Part shown: in pieces, positions 10,544 to 21,044 of the stretch
Position numbering within the stretch: the first letter of the stretch is position 1
How the letters are laid out: each line of letters starts with the position of its first letter
From: Pseudomonas sp. BSw22131
GTDB taxonomy: Bacteria > Pseudomonadota > Gammaproteobacteria > Pseudomonadales > Pseudomonadaceae
Length of the DNA: 64,000 nucleotides
Assembly: GCF_026810445.1 (NCBI RefSeq)
Contig: NZ_CP113949.1
Coordinates: forward strand, 2,728,001 to 2,792,000
Reading direction: 5' to 3'
Translations under genes and position numbers: made by a program
The notes under the pieces: model-generated
What the model saw: only the letters and a program-made list of their open reading frames with translations
Told to the model about the DNA's origin: nothing
The model's database searches: none

Positions 10544-11539
10544 CTAGCCGTTCACCAGCTTTAACGACGCTTCGGTATACCGTTTACCCGCCACCGCGCT
10601 GACCGGGAAAAGATCTTTAAGCGCTTTCAGTTCCTCGGCGCTGAGGGAGATGTCCAAGGCTGCGACGTTCTCCTCGAGGTATTTACGCTGCTTGGTGCCG
10701 GGGATCGGGATCACGTCATTGCCCTGGGCCAGAACCCACGCCAGCGCCAGCTGACCTGCCGTAACGCCTTTGTCTGTCGCAAGCTTCTGTACTTTGTCCA
10801 CCAGCAGCAGATTTTTGGTGAAGTTCTCACCTTGAAAGCGCGGACTGTTGCGGCGGTAGTCGTCGGCGGCGAAATCATCGGGGCTTTTCAACGTTCCGGT
10901 CAGAAAGCCTCGGCCAAGCGGGCTGTACGGGACAAAGCCAATCCCCAGTCGGCGACAGGTTTCGAGCACGCCGTTTTCCTCGGGGTCGCGGCTCCACAGC
11001 GAATATTCGGTCTGCAACGCGGTGATTGGATGCACCTTCTGCGCGCGCTCCAGTGTGGCGGAGGACGCTTCGCTCAATCCCAGATAGCGAACTTTGCCTT
11101 CCTTGACCAGTTCAGCCATGGCGCCTACCGATTCCTCGACCGAGATTTGCGGGTCGATGCGGTGTTGGTAATACAGGTCGAGCGTGTCGATTTTCAGGCG
11201 CTGCAACGTGCCTTCGATGGCCGTACGAATGTATTCCGGGCTGCCATTGACGCCTCGCGCCGCGGCATCGTTGGCGTCACGTACAAAGCCGAATTTACTG
11301 GCGAGAAACACCTGGTCGCGCTTGCCCTGCAAGGCTTTGCCAATCAGCTCTTCATTGGTGTGCGGGCCATACATGTCTGCGGTATCGAGCAGCGTCACGC
11401 CCAGCTCCAGTGCGCGATGGAGGGTGGCAATGGCCTCGCGGGTATCGGTGCCGGTGGTGTAGAAATCGGTCATGCCCATGCAGCCCAGACCTATGGCTGA
11501 GACTTGAGGACCGTTCTTGCCGAGTTGACGGGTTTGCAT
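10544..11539 (-). CDS. Aldo/keto reductase
   Basis: A 331-residue NAD(P)H-dependent aldo/keto reductase, predicted TIM-barrel and cytosolic. The start [20 protein letters not shown] has AAGGA upstream. The catalytic tetrad is visible in family positions: [21 protein letters not shown] (Asp and Tyr), VFLASKFGF (Lys) and [10 protein letters not shown] (His). The cofactor-binding C-terminal [20 protein letters not shown] is also present. It belongs to the YajO/Tas-like group of general stress or aldehyde reductases (AKR13-like by its [10 protein letters not shown] segment). The divergently transcribed LysR gene at 11668 is its probable regulator. Confidence 0.92.
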   Translation of the reverse strand: MQTRQLGKNGPQVSAIGLGCMGMTDFYTTGTDTREAIATLHRALELGVTLLDTADMYGPHTNEELIGKALQGKRDQVFLASKFGFVRDANDAAARGVNGSPEYIRTAIEGTLQRLKIDTLDLYYQHRIDPQISVEESVGAMAELVKEGKVRYLGLSEASSATLERAQKVHPITALQTEYSLWSRDPEENGVLETCRRLGIGFVPYSPLGRGFLTGTLKSPDDFAADDYRRNSPRFQGENFTKNLLLVDKVQKLATDKGVTAGQLALAWVLAQGNDVIPIPGTKQRKYLEENVAALDISLSAEELKALKDLFPVSAVAGKRYTEASLKLVNG

Positions 11540-11619
11540 GAAAGAATCCTTGCTGGATAAAAAGACCGCCCATTGTTACCCCTCGACAGAACAGGAATAA
11601 ACCGGCTAAAAGTGCTTTC

Positions 11620-11642
11620 ACTGTTCGGATTTTCTAAACAGT
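11620..11642. promoter_or_regulatory. Inverted repeat between the reductase and its LysR regulator
   Basis: ACTGTT-N11-AACAGT, perfect 6-bp arms, ends 26 bp before the LysR start codon and lies 81 bp upstream of the reductase start. Size and placement fit a LysR operator serving both divergent genes. The protein-site link is inferred. Confidence 0.4.
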
Positions 11643-11667
11643 CATCCAGAAAAGGTCAGGAATTGCC

Positions 11668-12609
11668 TTGGACAAATTCAACGCCATGCGCGCGTTCACG
11701 CGCATTGTCGAGCTGGGAGGGTTCGCCAAGGCCGCCGACGATCTGCACATGCCACGCGCCTCGGTGACCATTCTGATCAAGCAGCTTGAGGCGCATTTGG
11801 GCGTGCAGCTCCTGCAACGCACCACCCGGCACGTCAGCCCGACACTGGACGGTCAGGCTTATTACCAGCGCTGCGTCTCCCTGCTCAGCGACCTCGAAGA
11901 AACCGAAACCGCTTTTTCTGCCATCGGCAGCGCCCCAAAAGGCGTGCTGAGAATTGATCTGCCCGCAGGCTTCGGCCGTCTGATCGTCATGCCCGCGCTG
12001 CCTGAGTTCACGAATCGCTATCCGCAGATAGAGCTGGAAGTGGGCATGACGGACCGGCCGGTGGACCTGATCCGTGAAGGCGTCGATTGCGTGGTGCGCG
12101 GCGGTCAGTCGCTGGACCATTCATTGGTTGCGCGTCCTTTGGCCCAGATGCGGCAGGTCGTGTGTGCCAGCCGGGAATACCTGGAGCGCCACGGCATGCC
12201 CCTGACCCTTGACGACCTGGCTCAGCACAAGGTGATTGAATATTTCTCCAGCGGCTCCAACAAGCGCTACGGGCTGGAGTTTGTGATCGACGGCAGGGAC
12301 CGAGAAGTCAGCATGGCCAAAGCCTTGTCGATCAACAGCGCCGATGGTTATCTGGCTGCCTGCGAAGCGGGCTACGGCCTGGTGCAGACGCCTTACTACC
12401 ATGCTGCGGAACCGTTGCGCTGCGGTGCTCTAATCGAGGTGCTGGGACTTTTTCCCCAGCCGCGGCTGCCGTTGACTGCGTTGTATCAGGCGCATCGGCA
12501 AATGTCGCGAAGGGTGAGGGTGTTCATCGACTGGCTGGTCGAACTGTGCCAGCGTCCCGGACTGCTGGACAAGCTCGATACGTGTGAACAAACTGGCCAC
12601 CACCCGTAG
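11668..12609 (+). CDS. LysR-family transcriptional regulator (divergent from aldo/keto reductase)
   Basis: A 313-residue LysR regulator: N-terminal winged HTH (residues 1-60; FTRIVELGGFAKAADDLHMPRASVT...) and a type 2 periplasmic-like co-inducer domain (about 90-295) with GVLRIDLPAGFGRLIVMPALPEF and VDCVVRGG strands. It belongs to the DsdC/CrgA-like group that often represses an adjacent oxidoreductase. The start is a TTG at 11668 (MDKFNAMRAF), with AGG about 8 bases upstream; no better ATG precedes the conserved region. It is probably autoregulated through the inverted repeat just upstream. Confidence 0.9.
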   Translation: MDKFNAMRAFTRIVELGGFAKAADDLHMPRASVTILIKQLEAHLGVQLLQRTTRHVSPTLDGQAYYQRCVSLLSDLEETETAFSAIGSAPKGVLRIDLPAGFGRLIVMPALPEFTNRYPQIELEVGMTDRPVDLIREGVDCVVRGGQSLDHSLVARPLAQMRQVVCASREYLERHGMPLTLDDLAQHKVIEYFSSGSNKRYGLEFVIDGRDREVSMAKALSINSADGYLAACEAGYGLVQTPYYHAAEPLRCGALIEVLGLFPQPRLPLTALYQAHRQMSRRVRVFIDWLVELCQRPGLLDKLDTCEQTGHHP

Positions 12610-12685
12610 GTCGCTCAGCACTTTCGTGGTTAACTTCGTGGTTTTCTGAAACCCAGCATTGCAACTCAACACAAGGACCCAGCTC

Positions 12686-13186
12686 ATGCCTCAAGTGACT
12701 CGTCGCGGCACCCCGGTTCAGATCAAAGGTGAATTGCCCCAGGTTGGCAGCACCGCCCCAGCATTCACACTGGTGGGTGGCGATCTGGCGGACGTAACCC
12801 TTGAAACCTTCGCTGGCAAGCGCAAGGTGCTGAATATTTTTCCAAGCGTCGATACCCCGACCTGCGCCACTTCCGTGCGTAAGTTCAACGCGCAGGCCAA
12901 CGATGTGAGCAATGCCGTGGTGCTGTGTATTTCGGCTGATCTGCCGTTCGCACAGGCTCGATTCTGCGGCGCCGAAGGCCTGGACAACGTGAAGAATCTG
13001 TCCACCATGCGTGGCGCGGACTTCATGGAAACCTACGGCGTTGCCATTGTTGATGGCCCGATGGCTGGCCTGACCGCGCGTGCGGTCGTGGTACTGGATG
13101 AAAACAACCACGTGCTGCACAGCGAACTGGTACCGGAAATCGGCCAGGAGCCAGACTACGACGCAGCGTTGTCAGTCCTCAAGTAA
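12686..13186 (+). CDS. tpx: Thiol peroxidase (atypical 2-Cys peroxiredoxin)
   Basis: A 166-residue periplasmic/cytosolic peroxidase that reduces H2O2 and alkyl hydroperoxides using thioredoxin. The peroxidatic cysteine is C60 in SVDTPTC and the resolving cysteine is C94 in [11 protein letters not shown], the spacing characteristic of Tpx. The start at the ATG of MPQVTRRG is supported by AAGGA 9 bases upstream; an in-frame upstream codon (12659) would add an unconserved leader. Full family length. It is followed by a strong intrinsic terminator at 13238, so it is a single-gene transcript. Confidence 0.96.
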   Translation: MPQVTRRGTPVQIKGELPQVGSTAPAFTLVGGDLADVTLETFAGKRKVLNIFPSVDTPTCATSVRKFNAQANDVSNAVVLCISADLPFAQARFCGAEGLDNVKNLSTMRGADFMETYGVAIVDGPMAGLTARAVVVLDENNHVLHSELVPEIGQEPDYDAALSVLK

Positions 13187-13237
13187 CGTGGTTGTCGCCC
13201 GATAGGTACCTATAGGGTACACACGGGCAATATTCGG

Positions 13238-13265
13238 CGGCCTGACCTGTTCAGGCCGTTTTTAT
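13238..13265 (+). terminator. Intrinsic terminator of tpx
   Basis: A perfect 8-bp stem CGGCCTGA / TCAGGCCG with a 5-base loop is followed by TTTTTATTT. It lies 52 bp after the tpx stop and isolates tpx from the efflux operon. Confidence 0.9.
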
Positions 13266-13394
13266 TTATGCTTCAGCACCTTAACCAAAGTAAGCACTAG
13301 GTAAATTGCCGGTAAAGGCGCTTTGCGCTGGCCTTATCTGTGCTTATTGTTCAGCTTCCCGAAGACGCTCACGCGCACACTGGTTGATATATAC

Positions 13395-14720
13395 ATGCAA
13401 TCGTCTGGCCCTCGTAATTCCCGTCGCTGGCTGATTAGCCTGTTGGTTTTGTTGATCATTGCGGGCCTTTGCTGGTGGTTCTGGCCAGGTTCAGGCGTGC
13501 ACAAAGGCGCCACGGCCACCTCCGGCGAGACCACCCAAAAAGGTGCAAGCCGCTCGGGCGGCGCTGGCAAAGCCGTTTCCAACCGTCCGGGTTTCGGTGG
13601 CTCGACGGGTCCGATTCCTGTGCGCGTCGCTGCTGCGACAACGGGTGATTTCCCGATCCTCTACAAGGCGCTGGGCACGGTCACGGCGATGAACACCATC
13701 AACGTGCGCAGTCGAGTGGCGGGGGAGTTGGTCAAGCTCAATTTCCAGGAAGGACAACTGGTCAAGGCTGGCGACCTGCTGGCGGAAATCGACCCGCGCA
13801 GCTATCAGATTGCGTTGCAGCAGGCCGAAGGTACGCTGATGCAAAACCAGGCGCTGCTCAAGAACGCCCAGATCGACGTGCAGCGTTACCGGGGCTTGTT
13901 CAAAGAAGACAGCATCGCCAAACAGACGCTCGACACCGCTGAGTCCCTGGTCGGCCAGTACCAAGGCACGATCAAGACCAATCAGGCCGCCGTCGGCGAC
14001 GCCAAGCTGAACCTCGACTTCGCCAAGATCCGCGCACCGATCTCCGGCCGTATCGGCCTGCGTCAGCTGGACGTCGGCAACCTGGTGGCCGCCAACGACA
14101 CCACCGCGCTCGCGGTTATCACGCAAACCAAACCCATCACTGTCAATTTCACCTTGCCCGAGAAAGACCTGTCGGCGGTCATCGCCCGCTACCGCAGCGG
14201 CGACAAACTGCCGGTCGAGGCCTGGGACCGCGGCGACGTGAAGCTGCAATCAACTGGCGTACTCGCAAGCCTCGACAACCAGATCGACATCACCACCGGC
14301 ACGCTCAAGTTCAAGGCCCGTTTCGACAACCAGGATGAAGTGCTGTTTCCCAACCAGTTCGTCAACGTGCGCCTGCGTGCCGACACGCTCAAACAGGTCG
14401 TGCTGGTGCCGACAGCGGCCGTGCAGTTTGGCGTGAACGGTACGTTCGTGTACGTGATGGAGGGTGACAAGAAGGTCAAGATTCGCTCGCTGAAAACCGG
14501 TGCCAGCGACGAGGTTTCGACCGTCATCACCGAAGGCCTGGCCGCGGGGGATCGCGTGGTGCTTGAGGGCACTGACCGACTCAAGGACGGCAGCGAAGTC
14601 GAAGTGGTCAACGACAGCAAGGACGTACCCACCACCCCGGGCCAGCATTTGCAGGGCCAGCCGTCAAAGACGTCGGGTGAGTCCGCAGACACCGGCGCCG
14701 TGAAAAAAGGCAACGTATGA
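13395..14720 (+). CDS. muxA: RND efflux periplasmic adaptor MuxA (MdtA-like)
   Basis: A 441-residue membrane-fusion protein of the MdtABC/MuxABC-OpmB multidrug pump. It has an N-terminal membrane segment (about 11-30, [19 protein letters not shown]) and a Gly/Ser-rich linker. The biotinyl-lipoyl-like halves are [31 protein letters not shown] and [21 protein letters not shown] (each shown here by its landmark residues), with an alpha-hairpin between (about 125-205) and beta-barrel and membrane-proximal domains after. The start is the ATG at 13395; a TTG 72 bases upstream would give an odd leader. The stop overlaps muxB (ATGA). The adaptor joins MuxB/MuxC in the inner membrane to the OpmB channel. 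Confidence 0.93.
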   Translation: MQSSGPRNSRRWLISLLVLLIIAGLCWWFWPGSGVHKGATATSGETTQKGASRSGGAGKAVSNRPGFGGSTGPIPVRVAAATTGDFPILYKALGTVTAMNTINVRSRVAGELVKLNFQEGQLVKAGDLLAEIDPRSYQIALQQAEGTLMQNQALLKNAQIDVQRYRGLFKEDSIAKQTLDTAESLVGQYQGTIKTNQAAVGDAKLNLDFAKIRAPISGRIGLRQLDVGNLVAANDTTALAVITQTKPITVNFTLPEKDLSAVIARYRSGDKLPVEAWDRGDVKLQSTGVLASLDNQIDITTGTLKFKARFDNQDEVLFPNQFVNVRLRADTLKQVVLVPTAAVQFGVNGTFVYVMEGDKKVKIRSLKTGASDEVSTVITEGLAAGDRVVLEGTDRLKDGSEVEVVNDSKDVPTTPGQHLQGQPSKTSGESADTGAVKKGNV

Positions 14721-17700
14721 ACCTGTCTCGCCTGTTCATCCTGAGGCCGGTCGCAACCACGCTGAGCATGCTGGCGATTGTGCTGTCCGGCCTGATCGCC
14801 TACACGTTGCTGCCGGTGTCAGCGTTGCCGCAGGTGGATTACCCGACGATACGGGTGATGACGCTGTATCCCGGCGCCAGTCCGCAAGTGATGACCAGTG
14901 CGGTGACGGCGCCCCTGGAACGCCAGTTCGGGCAGATGCCGGGACTCACGCAGATGGCCTCGACCAGTTCTGGCGGCGCCTCGGTGATCACCCTGCGTTT
15001 CAGCCTGGACCTCAACATGGATGTGGCCGAGCAGGAAGTGCAGGCGGCAATCAACGGCGCGACCAATCTGCTGCCGACCGACTTGCCGGCGCCTCCCACC
15101 TACAACAAGGTCAACCCGGGCGACACCCCGGTGTTGACCCTGGCGATCACTTCCAAAACCATGCTCCTGCCCAAGCTCAACGATCTGGTCGATACGCGCA
15201 TGGCGCAGAAGATCGCCCAGATCAGCGGCGTCGGCATGGTCAGTATTGCCGGCGGTCAGCGCCAGGCCGTGCGGATCAAGGTCAACCCCGAGGCGCTCGC
15301 GGCCAATGGCCTGAACCTGGCCGATGTGCGTACGCTGGTCAGCGCGTCCAACGTCAATACGCCCAAAGGCAACTTCGATGGCCCGACGCGGGTGTCGATG
15401 CTCGACGCCAACGATCAGCTCAAGTCCCCCGAGGAATACGCCAACCTGATCCTCGCGTATGCCAACGGCGGACCGCTGCGGTTAAAGGACGTGGCGCAGA
15501 TCGTCGACGGTGCGGAAAACGACCGCCTCGCCGCGTGGGCCAATGAAAATCAGGCCGTGCTGCTCAATATTCAGCGTCAGCCCGGCGCGAACGTGATCGA
15601 CGTGGTCGACCGGATCAAGACGCTGCTGCCAAGCATCACCGACAACCTGCCCGCAGGGCTGGACGTAACAGTGCTCACGGACCGCACGCAGACCATTCGC
15701 GCCTCGGTCACTGACGTCCAGCACGAGTTGCTGATTGCCATTGTGCTGGTGGTGTTGGTCACCTTTCTGTTCCTGCGCCGGTTCAGCGCCACGATCATCC
15801 CTTCGGTTGCGGTGCCTCTGTCGCTGATCGGTACGTTTGGCGTGATGTACCTGGCCGGCTTCTCGATCAACAACCTGACCCTGATGGCGATGACCATTGC
15901 CACCGGCTTTGTGGTGGACGATGCCATCGTCATGCTGGAGAACATTTCCCGGCACCTGGAGGAGGGTGAAACACCTTTGCAGGCCGCGCTCAAGGGCGCC
16001 AGGCAGATTGGATTCACCCTGATCTCCCTGACCGTTTCGCTGATTGCCGTGTTGATCCCGTTGCTGTTCATGGCCGACGTGGTGGGACGGCTGTTTCGCG
16101 AATTCGCCATCACATTGGCGGTGGCGATCCTGATTTCGCTGGTGGTGTCGCTCACCCTGACACCGATGATGTGCGCGCGATTGCTCAAGCGTGAGCCCAA
16201 GGAAGAAGAGCAGAGCCGGTTTTACCGCGCGAGTGGCGCGTGGATCGACTGGCTCATCAGCGGTTACGGGCGTGGGCTGCGTTGGGTGCTCAAGCATCAG
16301 CCCCTGACCTTGCTGGTGGCGATTGCGACCCTGGGTATCACCGTTTTGCTGTATCTGGTTGTGCCCAAGGGGTTTTTCCCGGTGCAGGACACAGGTGTCA
16401 TTCAGGGCATTTCCGAAGCGCCGCAGTCGGTGTCGTTCGCGGCCATGAGCGAGCGTCAACAGTCACTGGCGAAGATCATTCTGCAAGACCCCGCCGTGGC
16501 CAGCCTGTCGTCCTACATTGGCGTGGACGGCGACAACGCCACGCTCAACAGCGGGCGCTTGCTGATCAATCTCAAGGCGCATGCACAGCGTGACTTGACC
16601 GCGGCGCAGGTGATTCAGCGCCTGCAACCGAAGTTGGCGGATCTGCCGGGCATTCGTCTTTACATGCAGCCGGTACAGGACCTGACCATCGAAGACCGGG
16701 TCAGCCGCACGCAATACCAGTTCAGCATGTCATCGCCCGATCCCGACCTGCTCGCGCTGTGGAGCGGCAAGCTGGTGGACGCTTTGGCTCAGCGGCCCGA
16801 GTTGACGGATGTCGCCAGTGACCTGCAGGACAAAGGTCTTCAGGTGTACCTCAACATCGACCGCGACGCTGCGAGCCGCCTGGGTGTGACGGTGGCCAAC
16901 ATCACCGACGCACTGTACGACGCGTTCGGTCAGCGGCAGATTTCGACCATCTACACCCAGGCCAGTCAGTACCGTGTGGTGCTGCAGGCCGCGTCCAGTG
17001 CCGATATCGGGCCTCAGGCGCTGGAGCAGATTCACGTCAAGACCACCGATGGCGGGCAGGTCAAACTGTCGAGTCTGGGCAAGGTCGAGCAACGTCAGGC
17101 GCAACTGGCGATCGCTCACATTGGCCAGTTCCCGGCGGTGATGATGTCGTTCAACCTCGCCGAGGGCGTTGCACTCGGGCACGCGGTGGACATTATCGAG
17201 CAGGTGCAGAAAGACATCGGCATGCCGATTGGCGTGCAGACGCAATTTCAGGGTGCGGCCGAGGCGTTTCAGGCGTCGCTGTCGAGCACGCTGTTGCTGA
17301 TACTGGCGGCCGTGGTCACGATGTACATCGTGCTGGGGGTGCTGTACGAGAGTTACATCCACCCGATCACAATCTTGTCGACCCTGCCATCGGCGGCCAT
17401 TGGCGCGTTGCTGGCGCTGCTCATCAGCGGTAATGACCTGGGGATGATCGCGATCATCGGCATCATCCTGTTGATCGGTATCGTCAAAAAGAACGCGATC
17501 ATGATGATCGACTTTGCGCTGGACGCTGAGCGCAACCGTGGCGTTGACCCGGAAACCGCCATCTATGAGGCTGCGCTGTTGCGCTTCAGACCGATTCTGA
17601 TGACCACCATGGCGGCGCTGTTTGGCGCTATCCCGCTGATGCTGGCCACCGGTTCCGGCGCCGAGTTGCGTCAGCCCCTGGGGCTGGTGATGGTCGGCGG

Positions 17701-17812
17701 TCTGCTGGTCAGTCAGGTGCTGACGCTGTTCACCACGCCGGTCATTTATTTGTACTTTGATCGGCTGGGTCGCAGGTTTAGCCGCAAAGCCGATACCGAG
17801 GTGGCAGGGTGA
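14717..17812 (+). CDS. muxB: RND efflux inner-membrane transporter MuxB (MdtB-like)
   Basis: A 1031-residue proton/drug antiporter of the HAE1 RND family. It begins [18 protein letters not shown] with TM1, followed by the large periplasmic loop. The TM4 proton-relay pair is D401-D402 in [17 protein letters not shown], and the second half shows the matching TM10 region [12 protein letters not shown] with its conserved lysine. The protein duplicates internally (residues 1-500 and 501-1031), as all RND pumps do. It forms a mixed trimer with MuxC, as MdtB does with MdtC. ATGA-overlapped with muxA. The gap to muxC is unusually long for this operon (124 bp) and is filled by a hairpin repeat. Confidence 0.93.
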   Translation: MNLSRLFILRPVATTLSMLAIVLSGLIAYTLLPVSALPQVDYPTIRVMTLYPGASPQVMTSAVTAPLERQFGQMPGLTQMASTSSGGASVITLRFSLDLNMDVAEQEVQAAINGATNLLPTDLPAPPTYNKVNPGDTPVLTLAITSKTMLLPKLNDLVDTRMAQKIAQISGVGMVSIAGGQRQAVRIKVNPEALAANGLNLADVRTLVSASNVNTPKGNFDGPTRVSMLDANDQLKSPEEYANLILAYANGGPLRLKDVAQIVDGAENDRLAAWANENQAVLLNIQRQPGANVIDVVDRIKTLLPSITDNLPAGLDVTVLTDRTQTIRASVTDVQHELLIAIVLVVLVTFLFLRRFSATIIPSVAVPLSLIGTFGVMYLAGFSINNLTLMAMTIATGFVVDDAIVMLENISRHLEEGETPLQAALKGARQIGFTLISLTVSLIAVLIPLLFMADVVGRLFREFAITLAVAILISLVVSLTLTPMMCARLLKREPKEEEQSRFYRASGAWIDWLISGYGRGLRWVLKHQPLTLLVAIATLGITVLLYLVVPKGFFPVQDTGVIQGISEAPQSVSFAAMSERQQSLAKIILQDPAVASLSSYIGVDGDNATLNSGRLLINLKAHAQRDLTAAQVIQRLQPKLADLPGIRLYMQPVQDLTIEDRVSRTQYQFSMSSPDPDLLALWSGKLVDALAQRPELTDVASDLQDKGLQVYLNIDRDAASRLGVTVANITDALYDAFGQRQISTIYTQASQYRVVLQAASSADIGPQALEQIHVKTTDGGQVKLSSLGKVEQRQAQLAIAHIGQFPAVMMSFNLAEGVALGHAVDIIEQVQKDIGMPIGVQTQFQGAAEAFQASLSSTLLLILAAVVTMYIVLGVLYESYIHPITILSTLPSAAIGALLALLISGNDLGMIAIIGIILLIGIVKKNAIMMIDFALDAERNRGVDPETAIYEAALLRFRPILMTTMAALFGAIPLMLATGSGAELRQPLGLVMVGGLLVSQVLTLFTTPVIYLYFDRLGRRFSRKADTEVAG

Positions 17813-17819
17813 CGGGCGC

Positions 17820-17936
17820 TTGTGAGCTGCAAGCGTCAAGCTTCAAGCCGCAAGCTAGAAGCAGGACTGCGCACGCCGTGGCTTTTGCTTCTGCTTTTAC
17901 TTGCAGCTTGAAGCTTGCCGCTTGGAGCTGCTGCTC
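17820..17936. repeat. REP-like inverted repeat inside the mux operon
   Basis: GAGCTGCAAGCGTCAAGCTTCAAGC (given as halves GAGCTGCAAGCGTC and AAGCTTCAAGC) is mirrored by GCAGCTTGAAGCTTGCC and CTTGGAGCTGCTGCTC; the arms pair imperfectly around GCACGCCGTGGC. The 3' arm ends directly at the muxC start codon, and its GGAG (17924-17927) is the only ribosome-binding sequence for muxC. Related AGCTTGAAGC/GCAAGC blocks occur at 35521-35614. Confidence 0.75.
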
Positions 17937-20900
17937 ATGAATCTCTCAGGTCCGTTCATCCGCCGCCCCGTGGCAACCATGCTCCTGAGTCTGGCGATCA
18001 TGCTGCTGGGTGGTATGAGCTTTGGCCTGTTGCCTGTAGCGCCGCTGCCCAACATGGATTTCCCGGTGATCGTGGTTTCGGCCTCGTTACCCGGTGCCAG
18101 CCCCGAGATCATGGCGTCCAGCGTGGCAACCCCGCTGGAGCGCTCGCTGGGCTCAATTGCCGGCGTCAACACCATGAGCAGTCGCTCAAGCCAGGGCAGC
18201 ACGCGGGTCATTTTGCAGTTCGACATGGACCGCGACATCAATGGCGCCGCGCGGGAAGTGCAAGCGGCGATCAACGCGGCGCGCAGTCTGTTGCCCAGCG
18301 GTATGCGCAGCATGCCGACCTACAAGAAGGTCAACCCTTCGCAGGCGCCGATCATGGTCCTGTCTCTGACCTCTGACGTGTTGGAGAAGGGTCAGCTTTA
18401 CGATCTGGCCTCGACCATTCTGTCGCAAAGCCTGTCTCAGGTGACTGGCGTGGGGGAGGTGCAGATTGGGGGCAGTTCGTTGCCGGCAGTGCGGGTCGAG
18501 CTGGAACCGAAAATGCTCGACCAGTACGGCGTGTCGCTGGATGAGGTGCGCACCACCATCTCCAATTCCAATGTTCGCCGACCCAAGGGTTCGGTCGAAA
18601 ACGCACAACACAACTGGCAGGTTCAGGCCAATGATCAGCTGGAAAAAGCCAAGGATTATGAGCCGCTGATCATTCGCTACAAAGACGGTGCGGCGCTGCG
18701 TATCAAGGATGTGGCCAAAGTCAGGGATTCGGTCGAGGACCGTTACAACAGCGGTTTCTTCAATGAAAAGGCCGCCGTGCTGCTGGTGATCAACCGTCAG
18801 GCCGGGGCCAACATCATCGAGACGGTGGCCAGCATCAAGGCGCAATTGCCGGCGTTGCAAGCGGTGTTGCCGGCGAGCGTAACGCTGGACCTTGCGATGG
18901 ACCGGTCCCCGGTGATCAAGGCCACGCTGCACGAAGCGGAAATGACCCTGCTGATCGCCGTAGTGCTGGTGATTCTGGTGGTGTTCGCGTTTTTGGGTAA
19001 CTTCCGTGCCTCGCTGATCCCCACGCTGGCAGTGCCGGTGTCGCTGGTCGGCACCTTCGCGATCATGTACCTGTTCGGCTTTTCGCTGAACAACCTCTCG
19101 CTGATGGCGCTGATTCTGGCTACCGGGCTGGTGGTGGACGATGCCATCGTGGTGCTGGAAAACATTTCCCGGCACATCGATAAAGGGGTGCCGCCGATGG
19201 AGGCCGCGTACTTGGGCGCCAAAGAAGTCGGCTTTACCTTGCTGTCGATGAACGTGTCGCTGGTGGCTGTGTTCATCTCGATCCTGTTCATGGGCGGTCT
19301 GGTGGAGAGCCTGTTCCGCGAGTTCTCGATCACCCTGTCGGCCTCGATCATCGTGTCGCTGATCGTCTCGCTCACCCTGACGCCAATGCTCTGCGCGCGG
19401 TGGCTCAAGCCGCACGTGCCGGGACAGGAAAACCGCCTGCAACGCTGGAGCCAGCGGGTCAATGACCGCATGGTGGCAGGCTACGATCGCAGCCTGGGCT
19501 GGGTGTTCAAGCACCGCCGCCTGACCCTGCTGACACTGCTGATCACGGTGGGCGTGAACATAGCCTTGTACATCGTGGTGCCCAAGACCTTCCTGCCGCA
19601 GCAGGATACCGGTCAGCTCATGGGCTTCGTTCGCGGCGACGACGGTCTGTCGTTCTCGGTCATGCAGCCAAAAATGGATATCTACCGCACGGCCATCCTC
19701 AAGGACCCTGCGGTGGAGAGCGTTGCCGGGTTTATCGGCGGTAACGGCGGCACCGGCAACGCGTTCATCATCGTGCGTCTCAAACCCATCAAGGAGCGCG
19801 GGATCGGTGCTGAACAGGTGGTTGAGCGGCTGCGCAAGGAGATGCCCAAAGTGCCGGGCGGGCGTTTGTTCCTGCAACCGGATCAAGACCTGCAACTGGG
19901 CGGCGGTCGCGAGCAGACCACCTCGCAGTATCAATACATCCTGCAAAGCGGTGATCTGGACAGCCTGCGTCTGTGGTACCCGAAAGTCGTGGCGGCGCTC
20001 AAATCCCTGAAGGAGCTGACGTCCATCGACGCCAACGATGGCGGCGGCACCCAGCAAGTGACGCTCAAGGTTGATCGTGATGCCGCAAAGCGTCTGGGCA
20101 TCGACATGAACATGGTCACCACGGTGCTTAACAACGCCTACAGCCAGCGCCAGGTTTCGACCATTTATGACCCGCTCAACCAGTATCAGGTGGTGATGGA
20201 GGTCAATCCCAAATACGCCCAGGACCCCGCCACGCTGGAGCAGGTGCAAGTGATCACTGCCGATGGCGCGCGGGTGCCGCTGTCGGCATTCGCCCATTAC
20301 GAGCGCAGCCTGGAAGATGACCGGGTGGTTCACGATGGCCAGTTCGCGTCAGATAACGTCTCGTTCGACCTGGCCGAGGGCGTCTCGCTGGATCAGGCGA
20401 CCACCGCCATCGAGCGTGCAGTCGCGGCGGTGGGCTTGCCCGAGGACGTGATCGCCAAAATGGCCGGCACCGCCAACGCATTCGCCGCCACCCAGAAAAG
20501 CCAGCCGTGGATGATTCTCGGGGCGCTGGTGGCGGTGTACCTGGTGCTGGGGATTCTCTACGAAAGCTACGTTCACCCTCTGACGATTCTCTCGACACTG
20601 CCTTCGGCGGGTGTCGGTGCACTGCTCAGCATTTACCTCACGGGTGGGCAGTTCAGCCTGATTTCCCTGCTGGGCCTGTTCCTGCTGATCGGTGTGGTGA
20701 AGAAGAACGCCATCCTGATGATCGACCTTGCGCTGCAGCTTGAGCGTGACAGCGGCATGACCCCGCTGGACTCCATTCGTCATGCCTGCCTGCAGCGCCT
20801 GCGGCCGATCTTGATGACCACGCTGGCCGCCATTCTTGGCGCTGTGCCGCTTCTTCTGAGCAGTGCCGAAGGTGCGGAAATGCGCCGGCCCCTTGGCCTG

Positions 20901-21044
20901 ACGATCATCGGCGGGCTGATCCTCAGCCAGATACTCACGCTGTACACCACCCCGGTGGTTTACCTTTATCTCGACCGTCTGCGTCATCGCGTCAACAAGT
21001 GGCGCGGTGTGCGGACGGATGCTGCCCTGGACACTCCGCTATGA
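17937..21044 (+). CDS. muxC: RND efflux inner-membrane transporter MuxC (MdtC-like)
   Basis: A 1035-residue second RND subunit, paralogous to MuxB. It starts MNLSGPFIRRPVATMLLSLA and carries the same proton-relay pair at D401-D402 (LVVDDAIVVLENISRH) and a matching TM10 KKNAILMIDLALQLE. In MdtB2C trimers the two subunits have different roles (one couples protons, one binds drug); which role MuxC takes cannot be read from the sequence. The ATG at 17937 is used because the conserved MNLS start aligns with MuxB; upstream codons fall within the repeat element. The stop overlaps opmB (ATGA). Confidence 0.93.
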   Translation: MNLSGPFIRRPVATMLLSLAIMLLGGMSFGLLPVAPLPNMDFPVIVVSASLPGASPEIMASSVATPLERSLGSIAGVNTMSSRSSQGSTRVILQFDMDRDINGAAREVQAAINAARSLLPSGMRSMPTYKKVNPSQAPIMVLSLTSDVLEKGQLYDLASTILSQSLSQVTGVGEVQIGGSSLPAVRVELEPKMLDQYGVSLDEVRTTISNSNVRRPKGSVENAQHNWQVQANDQLEKAKDYEPLIIRYKDGAALRIKDVAKVRDSVEDRYNSGFFNEKAAVLLVINRQAGANIIETVASIKAQLPALQAVLPASVTLDLAMDRSPVIKATLHEAEMTLLIAVVLVILVVFAFLGNFRASLIPTLAVPVSLVGTFAIMYLFGFSLNNLSLMALILATGLVVDDAIVVLENISRHIDKGVPPMEAAYLGAKEVGFTLLSMNVSLVAVFISILFMGGLVESLFREFSITLSASIIVSLIVSLTLTPMLCARWLKPHVPGQENRLQRWSQRVNDRMVAGYDRSLGWVFKHRRLTLLTLLITVGVNIALYIVVPKTFLPQQDTGQLMGFVRGDDGLSFSVMQPKMDIYRTAILKDPAVESVAGFIGGNGGTGNAFIIVRLKPIKERGIGAEQVVERLRKEMPKVPGGRLFLQPDQDLQLGGGREQTTSQYQYILQSGDLDSLRLWYPKVVAALKSLKELTSIDANDGGGTQQVTLKVDRDAAKRLGIDMNMVTTVLNNAYSQRQVSTIYDPLNQYQVVMEVNPKYAQDPATLEQVQVITADGARVPLSAFAHYERSLEDDRVVHDGQFASDNVSFDLAEGVSLDQATTAIERAVAAVGLPEDVIAKMAGTANAFAATQKSQPWMILGALVAVYLVLGILYESYVHPLTILSTLPSAGVGALLSIYLTGGQFSLISLLGLFLLIGVVKKNAILMIDLALQLERDSGMTPLDSIRHACLQRLRPILMTTLAAILGAVPLLLSSAEGAEMRRPLGLTIIGGLILSQILTLYTTPVVYLYLDRLRHRVNKWRGVRTDAALDTPL

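Noticed and set aside
13195..13225. GGTACC-TATAG-GGTAC near-palindrome after tpx
   Set aside because: Imperfect and next to a much better terminator; not enough to call a site.
18186..20333. 715-codon open frame antisense to muxC
   Set aside because: Shadow of the RND gene; the translation is His/Arg/Gln-rich and without domain motifs.
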